DNA of 64,000 bases from Olegusella massiliensis (GTDB lineage Bacteria > Actinomycetota > Coriobacteriia > Coriobacteriales > Atopobiaceae), in the NCBI RefSeq assembly GCF_900078545.1, contig NZ_FLLS01000002.1, positions 62,001 to 126,000 of the forward strand, in the 5' to 3' direction. This document shows, piece after piece, positions 57,808-64,000 of this stretch; the stretch's first letter is position 1, and each line of letters opens with the position of its first letter. The notes under the pieces were generated by a model. The model ran no database searches, was not told the DNA's origin, and saw only the letters and a list, made by a program, of their open reading frames with translations. The position numbers and the translations under genes are program-made.

Positions 57808-60447
57808 TTATGACCTAAGCAACTGCTGGGCTTTAGCAAGTGCTGCATCAATACCAGCAATATCTGCACCACCAGCTTGAGCCATGGCAGCCTTGCCACC
57901 ACCACGACCACCGACCAGACCTGCAATCTCACGGATTAGCTTGCCAGAATCAAAACCAGCATTCACAGCAGAATCACTTGCTGCCGCAAGAAGCGCAACT
58001 TTGCCCTCGGGAGTAGCCGAGATAAGCACGCAGGCAATTTCAGGCTTGTGAGCGCCGTCACGAATGCTATCCCAAACGGATCTCAAATCACGACCACCCA
58101 CACCATTAAGCTTGGCAAAAACGCAACTATAGCCCTCAAGTTCAACGGTTATCCGATCAGCATCAGACACCGTAGCCTTTGCCTCACGTGCCTTCTTACG
58201 AGCATCAGCCAACTCTGCGGTCAGCGCTGCAATTCGAGCAGGAACATCGCTTGCCTTGCACTTCAGCGCCGCAGCTGCTTCATCAAGTACTAACAAACGC
58301 TCGTCAACATAAGAAATTGCGCCCGCAGAGGTCACAGCTTCGATACGGCGGACATTCGCACCTGAAGAACTCTCAGAAATAATCTTGAAGAAGCCTAGAT
58401 CGGCAGAATTATGAGCGTGAATACCACCGCAAAGTTCACGACTGAAGGGCTGATCTTCTTTACCAACAGATACCACACGAACAACATCACCATATTTTTC
58501 GCCAAACAAGGCAATAGCGCCTGCTGCCTTTGCCTCAGTGATGCTCATAAGCTGTGTCACAACAGGCTTTGCAGCAAAGATTTCGGCATTGATAATGCCT
58601 TCAACGCGACTAAGCTGATCTGCGGTCAAAGCTTCAAAGTGAGTAAAGTCAAAACGCAGTTTATCGGGAGCCACCAGCGAACCAGCTTGGCTCACGTGCT
58701 CGCCCAATACCTCACGCAAAGCAGAATCCAATAGGTGGGTTGCGGTATGGTTGCGGCGAATAAGCTCGCGACGGCCGTGATCGACCGTGGCCGTTACTGT
58801 AGAGCCTAAATCAAGCGTGCCTTCCTCAACCATGCAGGTATGAGCAACGATGCCACCTTCATGATGCTTGGTGTCATTAACACGCAAAACAGTGCCATCA
58901 GCGGTTTCGAGATAGCCAGTATCACCGACTTCGCCACCCATCTCGCCATAAAAAGGCGTAGAGTCGAGTACAACTTCAACCTCACTACCAGCAACAGCTT
59001 GCTCAATCTCTGTGCCCTCAGCAATCAAAGCAATCACCTTGGCACCCTCAAGGCACTCGTGGTCATACCCCACAAACTCGGTTTCGGGCAAACGGTCTGA
59101 GAGACTCACCCAGATGCTCGCAGCTGTAGACCAAGCATCGCGATTGGCTGCAGCACGCGCACGCTCACGCTGATTGGCCATGCACGCGTCAAAACCATCC
59201 ATATCAATGCTTCGACCCTGAGACTCACAAATCTCACGCGTCAGATCAATGGGGAAACCGTACGTATCATGCAGACGGAAGGCTACAGAGCCAGGTAAAA
59301 CCTCATCAGTAGCAAGCTTGTCAAGCTCAGCGACAAGAATTGCTTCACCAGCATCCAGCGTAGCCGAGAAATGCTCTTCTTCGGCACCAACAATGCCATC
59401 AATAAGTGCTTGCTGCTCAGTCAATGCGGTATACACATCACCCAAAAGACGAGCCACTTCGTGGGTATAGGAAGTCAAGAAAGAGCCATTGATACCCAAC
59501 AGGCGACCATGGTAGACAGCACGACGAAGCAAGCGACGCAAGACATACCCACGGCCATCGTTACCTGGCAAGATGCCGTCACCAATCATAAAAGCTACCG
59601 CACGACTATGGTCAGCCACAATGCGCAGACTGCGATCAACCGCATCATCTTCGCCGTAACTCTTACCCGAAAGCTGCTCGCCTACGCCAATGAGCGTACG
59701 CAAAACATCGCCTTCATAGTTGGTGTGTTGATGCTGCATGATGGCAGCAATACGCTCGAGACCCATGCCTGTATCGATATTACGGTGAGGTAGGTCGGGC
59801 ATCGAACCGTCTTCTTGACGGTCATATTGGGTAAACACAAGATTCCAAAACTCAAGGTAACGATCTCCGTCGTCCCCTGGCGTCTCACCATCAAACTCGG
59901 GACCTTGATCAAAATAAATCTCAGAACAAGGACCGCAGGGGCCCGTAGGACCAGCCGCCCAGAAATTATCTTCCTCGCCTAAGCGCGAGATATGATCGTA
60001 TGCCACGCCCTGTTTGTGCCACAGTTCGATGGCCTCGTCATCGTTCTCAAAAACCGTCATATAGAGGCGATCGGCAGGAAGGCCCAGATGTTCAGGTGAG
60101 GTAATAAACTCCCAAGCCCAAGCAATAGCATCGGCTTTGGAATAGCCACCAAAAGAAAAATTGCCCAACATTTCAAAGAAGGACAGGTGGCGGGAATCGC
60201 CGATATTATCGATATCATTGGTACGTAGACACTTTTGGCAAGATGTCGCACCAATCTCATGCATAGTCTTTATGCCTTGGTAGTACTCCTTGAACTGATT
60301 CATGCCCGCATTAGCAAGAAGCAACGAGGGATCCTCAGGAACAAGGGAAGACGAGGGATAAAGTTTGCAGCCCTTGCCTTCAAAAAAACGTAGGAAGTCC
60401 TCGCGGATTTCTGCAGTGGTCATATACTTTCGGTCAGACGTGCTCAT
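57808..60447 (-). CDS. alaS: Alanyl-tRNA synthetase
   Basis: An 879-residue class II synthetase that charges tRNA-Ala. The catalytic core includes FFEGKGCKLYPSSSLVPEDPSLLLANAGMNQFK. The editing domain has HTATHLL (HxxxH) and CGGIHAHNSADLG (Cys and His of the zinc site). A C-terminal coiled coil and DHHA1 domain end with GGRGGGKAAMAQAGG. The ATG at 60447 follows GGAAGACAATCC; M9 of this protein is an alternative. No T-box leader is evident upstream. Confidence 0.96.
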   Translation of the reverse strand: MSTSDRKYMTTAEIREDFLRFFEGKGCKLYPSSSLVPEDPSLLLANAGMNQFKEYYQGIKTMHEIGATSCQKCLRTNDIDNIGDSRHLSFFEMLGNFSFGGYSKADAIAWAWEFITSPEHLGLPADRLYMTVFENDDEAIELWHKQGVAYDHISRLGEEDNFWAAGPTGPCGPCSEIYFDQGPEFDGETPGDDGDRYLEFWNLVFTQYDRQEDGSMPDLPHRNIDTGMGLERIAAIMQHQHTNYEGDVLRTLIGVGEQLSGKSYGEDDAVDRSLRIVADHSRAVAFMIGDGILPGNDGRGYVLRRLLRRAVYHGRLLGINGSFLTSYTHEVARLLGDVYTALTEQQALIDGIVGAEEEHFSATLDAGEAILVAELDKLATDEVLPGSVAFRLHDTYGFPIDLTREICESQGRSIDMDGFDACMANQRERARAAANRDAWSTAASIWVSLSDRLPETEFVGYDHECLEGAKVIALIAEGTEIEQAVAGSEVEVVLDSTPFYGEMGGEVGDTGYLETADGTVLRVNDTKHHEGGIVAHTCMVEEGTLDLGSTVTATVDHGRRELIRRNHTATHLLDSALREVLGEHVSQAGSLVAPDKLRFDFTHFEALTADQLSRVEGIINAEIFAAKPVVTQLMSITEAKAAGAIALFGEKYGDVVRVVSVGKEDQPFSRELCGGIHAHNSADLGFFKIISESSSGANVRRIEAVTSAGAISYVDERLLVLDEAAAALKCKASDVPARIAALTAELADARKKAREAKATVSDADRITVELEGYSCVFAKLNGVGGRDLRSVWDSIRDGAHKPEIACVLISATPEGKVALLAAASDSAVNAGFDSGKLIREIAGLVGGRGGGKAAMAQAGGADIAGIDAALAKAQQLLRS

Positions 60448-60562
60448 GGATTGTCTTCCATTCATCAATCGGATGCCTGTGCAACCCTCACAGTATATGC
60501 TGTATCAGCGCTTCTGCAAAGAAGAGTGCTAAACCTACAAGGGTCACAAAACCCACCATTTA

Positions 60563-61507
60563 CTATTTTTTGGTCTTTTCTTCTGATGTACCTTTAGGTT
60601 TGGCTTCGATGCGCTCCTGCATTTTGCTCAAAGTGCGGCGAAGCAAACGTGAAACCTGTACCTGAGAGATGCCGAGCTTTTCGGCAATTTCTACTTGCGT
60701 GAGACCTTCAACAAAACGCATGCGCACAATATCGCGCTCGCGAGGCGAGAAGTCTGTCATCACTTGCTCAAGCAACATACGATCGTCGGAACCCTCAAGG
60801 TCTTGGTCAATCGTGACATAGCGATCGATAACAGCTGCCGACTCATCATCTTCATTCTTGCCTGACTCCAGCGGCACTGAGTTATAAGCGCTCGAAGACT
60901 CCATAGCTTCCAGTACTTCATCCACCGTAGCGCCCACATGCTCAGCAAGTTCTTCTACCGAAGGAGAATGCTGCAGTTCGCGAGTTAAGGTCTCGGTAGC
61001 TACAGAAACCTTTTGGGAAAGCTCTTGTAGACGGCGAGGCACCCTCACTGACCAGCCCTTATCGCGGAAGTGACGCTTAATCTCTCCCATGATGGTAGGT
61101 GTGGCATACGTCGTAAACTCAAGACCACGATCGGGCTCAAAACGGTCAATCGCCTTGATAAGACCAATGGTGCCCACCTGAATGAGGTCTTCCAATGGTT
61201 CTCCGCGGTTCTTAAATTTGGAAGCCAAAAAACGTACCAAGTTGAGATGATTGACGATAAGCTGCTGACGAGCGTCTTCATTGCCCGCACGATACTGAGC
61301 AAAGAGTGCTCTTGTGCGGTCGCGATCCCAAACGGGGCGTCCACTCACACGAGCACGCGCACGAGCACGACGACGAGCAGAGCGTGCCTCATCTGTCGAA
61401 CTAAGCTCCGACAAGGGCACATGAGAGCTGTCAGGCTTGTCTGCGCCCGCGCCCAAAGCCAATTTTGACTCACTGTTCGCAGTAGAAAAAGTTTCGTTAC
61501 TCGACAT
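60563..61507 (-). CDS. SigB/SigF/SigG-type RNA polymerase sigma factor
   Basis: A 314-residue sigma-70 family factor without region 1.1. Region 2 has NLVRFLASKFKNRGEPLEDLIQVGTIGLIKAIDRFEP and FTTYATPTIMGEIKRHFRD; region 3 has RVPRRLQELS; region 4 has MRFVEGLTQVEIAEKLGISQVQVSRLL. This matches stress or sporulation-type sigma B/F/G factors; no sporulation genes are seen. It overlaps the upstream anti-sigma-like gene by 11 bases, the usual order rsbW-sigB. Confidence 0.92.
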   Translation of the reverse strand: MSSNETFSTANSESKLALGAGADKPDSSHVPLSELSSTDEARSARRRARARARVSGRPVWDRDRTRALFAQYRAGNEDARQQLIVNHLNLVRFLASKFKNRGEPLEDLIQVGTIGLIKAIDRFEPDRGLEFTTYATPTIMGEIKRHFRDKGWSVRVPRRLQELSQKVSVATETLTRELQHSPSVEELAEHVGATVDEVLEAMESSSAYNSVPLESGKNEDDESAAVIDRYVTIDQDLEGSDDRMLLEQVMTDFSPRERDIVRMRFVEGLTQVEIAEKLGISQVQVSRLLRRTLSKMQERIEAKPKGTSEEKTKK

Positions 61508-61889
61508 GTGCCGTCCTCTTCACGAGGTGTAGATATGAGCCTTCATCACTGTCTATCAGAGAAAACTCATCACACACCGCCTCAAGAAGAAGAGCTACCA
61601 AATAAAGGTCTCCTACAAGTTCAGCATCGCCCTCTTGGTCAAGAGGTGCTTCCTGAAGACCAAGGTCAAAGTCGATGGTGACCTCATTGGGTGCCAGCCC
61701 AAAATTGATGCCACAAGTCTTAGGCGCAGTTGAGCAAGCATACACAAAGCCTTCCTCGGCAGCCATGCGCACATCTTCGATATCATCTACCGACATACCA
61801 CACGAAACTGCAAGAGTTGCTGCCAGCATGCGAACAGAACGCGCATAGTGGGGCTCTGCGGGGACATTCAAACGTACTAAATCCTGCAT
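61497..61889 (-). CDS. RsbW/SpoIIAB-like anti-sigma protein with altered ATP site
   Basis: A 130-residue protein whose place and pattern match GHKL-type anti-sigma factors. DIEDVRMAAEEGFVYA aligns with the SpoIIAB N-box EIKTVVSEAVTNA; Glu46 is kept but the metal-binding asparagine is tyrosine (Y50). The later DxGxG box reads DLGLQ and the second glycine box is not recognisable. It may bind sigma without kinase activity. The start after GGAGCAGGAATA overlaps the upstream stop as TAATG. The sigma factor gene follows directly. No RsbV-like antagonist is in view. Confidence 0.7.
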   Translation of the reverse strand: MQDLVRLNVPAEPHYARSVRMLAATLAVSCGMSVDDIEDVRMAAEEGFVYACSTAPKTCGINFGLAPNEVTIDFDLGLQEAPLDQEGDAELVGDLYLVALLLEAVCDEFSLIDSDEGSYLHLVKRTAHVE

Positions 61890-62470
61890 TATTCCTGCTC
61901 CTCACAAGTAGATTTAGCTGCTGTGTCATAGGTCACATACCCACTAGCTGCCTGTGTTGGCACAGACTCAGAAGCAGTCTCGTTTGAATTGGTAGCAGAC
62001 GGTTCGGATTCAGTGGTATCAGTCAAGCGTGCGGGTTCGTGGGCAGCATGCAGAGCGTCTGGAGCAGTCTTGTTCTTTTTACCAGTAATTTTGTTGACTA
62101 ATCCTGCAGCAGCAGAAGCAGCATGATCAACGACCTCACCAGCAGCAAGGGTTGCATTAGAAGCAGCGCCTGAGACATTGGACATATCACTCAAAATACC
62201 ATCAAGCTCTGCCAAATTGGCATTCAGTAAATCCACTGATGTCGTGGCCTTGAGCAACATAGGATTGACATGCTTCATAGAAGGCTGTAAATCGTCAACC
62301 ATACCATCAGCCTTAGCGATAATAGGCTGGACTTGCTCGATAGCCTCATGTGCAGAATGTGTAACTTCCTCAACAGCGCTGCGAGTTTTGCGCAGCGTAA
62401 GAGCAAGTTCAACAATGGCCCAGATGCCTGCGACAACCAAGACGATGAGGGCAATCTGTAGCGGTTCCAT
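61889..62470 (-). CDS. DUF948-like membrane protein
   Basis: A 193-residue protein with one N-terminal transmembrane helix (LQIALIVLVVAGIWAIVELAL) followed by a long amphipathic helical part, with regularly spaced hydrophobic residues, up to about residue 135. The last 60 residues are Ser/Thr/Glu-rich and probably disordered. This matches DUF948-type proteins of Gram-positive bacteria, whose role is unknown. The stop overlaps the start of the anti-sigma-like gene, so it may belong to the stress-response operon. The start follows TTGGAGGCTTAA. Confidence 0.7.
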   Translation of the reverse strand: MEPLQIALIVLVVAGIWAIVELALTLRKTRSAVEEVTHSAHEAIEQVQPIIAKADGMVDDLQPSMKHVNPMLLKATTSVDLLNANLAELDGILSDMSNVSGAASNATLAAGEVVDHAASAAAGLVNKITGKKNKTAPDALHAAHEPARLTDTTESEPSATNSNETASESVPTQAASGYVTYDTAAKSTCEEQE

Positions 62471-62528
62471 TTAAGCCTCCAAATACGGTGACTGCCATAT
62501 TGAGCACATTCTACCCAACTTGGCCGTA

Positions 62529-63851
62529 CTACTTGTCTGACTGTTCTATACGGTCACGTCCTGTTGCCTCTATACGCCATGCCTCCCAGCCACGTGTGCT
62601 TGGCGTATAAAAATCACCTTTTTTCAAACCGTCAGGCAGATATTGCTGTTTGACCCAGCCTGCAGGGTAGTCATGTGGATAGAGATAGCTGCCATATTCA
62701 TCGGAGCCAGGACGATGACGGTCACGCAAATGACTGGGTACTTCGCGGCGGGGACCCTGCCGTACTTCGGCTAAGGCGGCATCAATACCTGCTTCAGCAG
62801 CATTAGATTTGGGAGCTAAGGCGTTATAGATGGCTGCCTGTGCAAGATTAATACGACATTCAGGATAGCCAATCACTTCTGCTGCCTTAAATGCAGCTTC
62901 TGCCACAAGCAAAGCTTGCGGATCAGCGTTGCCAATATCTTCAGATGCAGCAATCATAATGCGACGGGCAATAAATTTGGGATCTTCTCCCCCATCAATC
63001 ATCCGAGCCAACCAGTAGAGTGCCGCATCAGGATCCGACCCACGCATAGACTTGATAAAAGCCGAAATAATGTCGTAGTGCATGTCGCCAGATTTGTCAT
63101 AGGTCAAGCCTCGTCGAGGGTTGGCATCCCGTACATGCTCAAGGGTAATAGTAGAGGGCACTTCGTGAGTACCTGGATTGCTCATCTGACTTGCAAGCTC
63201 TAAGCTGGTCAGCGCAGCGCGGGCATCGCCACCCGCAAGTGTAACAATCTCTGTGAGCGCCTGAGGTGCCAAAACATACTTTCCCGCAAGGCCATTTTGA
63301 CTCGTTAATGCGCGAGTTACGAGCTCACGAATATCTTCGTCACCCAAAGGATGTAGCTCGATAACTCTTGAGCGACTAATCAGGGCAGAATTCACTTCAA
63401 AAAAAGGATTTTCAGTAGTAGCACCGATAAGCACTACTGTCCTGTCTTCCACAGCGTGAAGCAGAGCATCTTGCTGTGAACGATTAAAGCGATGGATTTC
63501 ATCAACAAACAAAATCGTGCGGCGTCCAGAACTTAACAGACGACTACTTGCAAGCTCAATCTCGCGACGCAAATCTTTGACCGTGCCCGTGATTGCTGAG
63601 ACTTCAACAAATTCAGCATGAGTGGTATGAGCAATGATGTGTGCCAAAGTTGTTTTGCCCGTACCTGCAGGACCATAAAAAAGCACCGAAGAGAGGGCGT
63701 CGTGTTCAATGGCGCGGCGTAGCCAACTCCCCTCGCCTACCGCTTCTGTTTGTCCCACATACTCAGCAAGAGTTTGCGGACGCATACGAACAGCAAGCGG
63801 CGCATTGAGATTGCGCTTATAACGTTCTATGTCAGAAAAAAGAGTATCCAT
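62529..63851 (-). CDS. rarA: Replication-associated recombination protein A
   Basis: A 440-residue AAA+ ATPase (MgsA/WRNIP1 family) acting at stalled forks. It starts with LNAPLAVRMRPQTLAEYVGQ; Walker A is GPAGTGKTTL, Walker B is ILFVDEIHRFNRSQQDALL, sensor 1 is IGATTENP. The C-terminal tetramerisation domain has DPDAALYWLARMIDGGEDPKFIARR and the end YLYPHDYPAGWVKQQYLPD, diagnostic for RarA. Length is normal. Confidence 0.95.
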   Translation of the reverse strand: MDTLFSDIERYKRNLNAPLAVRMRPQTLAEYVGQTEAVGEGSWLRRAIEHDALSSVLFYGPAGTGKTTLAHIIAHTTHAEFVEVSAITGTVKDLRREIELASSRLLSSGRRTILFVDEIHRFNRSQQDALLHAVEDRTVVLIGATTENPFFEVNSALISRSRVIELHPLGDEDIRELVTRALTSQNGLAGKYVLAPQALTEIVTLAGGDARAALTSLELASQMSNPGTHEVPSTITLEHVRDANPRRGLTYDKSGDMHYDIISAFIKSMRGSDPDAALYWLARMIDGGEDPKFIARRIMIAASEDIGNADPQALLVAEAAFKAAEVIGYPECRINLAQAAIYNALAPKSNAAEAGIDAALAEVRQGPRREVPSHLRDRHRPGSDEYGSYLYPHDYPAGWVKQQYLPDGLKKGDFYTPSTRGWEAWRIEATGRDRIEQSDK

Positions 63852-63876
63852 ATCTTTAATAGTAACGCACTACGCG

Positions 63877-64000
63877 CTAGGGTAAGGCGTTCTCAAAATA
63901 AGTACGACGGGGAAAGATTTCGGCAGCCTCGGGAAAAAGTGCCTCACAGCTGGCCATAAAGTACTCATCTGTCATGGAAGAAATAAAATCCATCACCGTT
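63877..64000 (-). CDS. C-terminus of a dGTPase-like HD protein (partial)
   Basis: The last 40 codons of a gene that runs out of the window. The visible end has VMDFISSMTDEYFM, which resembles the terminal DYIAGMTDRYA-type segment of deoxyguanosinetriphosphate triphosphohydrolases, followed by a short Pro/Arg-rich tail. The HD motif itself lies outside the window, so the assignment rests on this segment alone. rarA lies 25 bases downstream on the same strand. Confidence 0.55.
   Translation of the reverse strand, partial: TVMDFISSMTDEYFMASCEALFPEAAEIFPRRTYFENALP

Noticed and set aside
60448-60562. T-box leader for alaS
   Set aside because: The interval before alaS is too short and has no T-box consensus or specifier-loop structure that I could see.
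1-64000. CRISPR arrays, prophage or insertion sequences
   Set aside because: No regularly spaced direct repeats, transposase, integrase other than Xer, or phage structural genes were found.

Overview
The window looks like chromosomal DNA of a coriobacterium, most likely Atopobiaceae (Atopobium, Lancefieldella or Olsenella type). This is inferred from gene order and protein character: an actinobacterial division block (ftsZ-pgeF-yggS-sepF-proC-yggT-divIVA) sits beside anaerobe traits (two PepC-type aminopeptidases, a mannose-family PTS with its DUF956 protein, an isolated glucose-type EIIA). No phage, transposase or CRISPR array was seen. Most genes lie on the minus strand.

Layout. 1-2.6 kb: a flippase-like membrane protein cut by the window edge, and a D,D-carboxypeptidase. 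2.8-5.2 kb: a small conserved-looking protein, tRNA-Gln and tRNA-Glu, and a CCA-adding enzyme. 5.4-8.3 kb: two tandem pepC paralogs on the plus strand. 8.5-10.3 kb: yigZ, EIIA, RNase P RNA and a tiny repeat protein. 10.4-37.7 kb: the division and cell wall (dcw) cluster, read on the minus strand from mraZ (37.7 kb) to divIVA (10.4 kb). 38.1-42.2 kb: xerD, tcdA, an AT-rich patch with a thioredoxin-like lipoprotein, and tatD. 42.2-49 kb: recN, nadK, tlyA, xseB, nusB, an Asp23 protein, efp, a membrane protein and manO. 49.2-52 kb: the manXYZ PTS. 52.6-60.4 kb: pepQ, an AroB-like protein, aroK, yqeG, mltG, yqgF and alaS. 60.6-64 kb: a sigma-B/F-type factor with an anti-sigma-like protein, a DUF948-like protein, rarA and the end of a dGTPase-like gene.

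The dcw block supplies septal peptidoglycan precursors (murF, mraY, murD, murG, murC, murB), the synthase pair (ftsW, ftsI), the divisome scaffold (ftsL, ftsQ, ftsZ, sepF, divIVA) and the regulator mraZ. No murE or ftsA was found in the window. The block is split between murG and murC by a 7-kb plus-strand locus of visibly higher GC: a TetR regulator, two exporter-fold ABC half-transporters, and a complete ECF module (MptD-family S component, T component, double ATPase). Palindromes flank tetR, which suggests a ligand-controlled uptake system gained by transfer. This is the best candidate here for an undescribed system; its cargo cannot be read from the sequence.

Other points worth attention: a MurB with alanine at the expected catalytic serine; an AroB-like protein next to aroK that lacks the metal-binding motifs; an RsbW-like protein without the N-box asparagine; nested perfect inverted repeats upstream of ftsZ; a 10-bp-phased TGTC repeat before mraZ that resembles a MraZ operator; and paired GTAC-type repeats around the man promoter.
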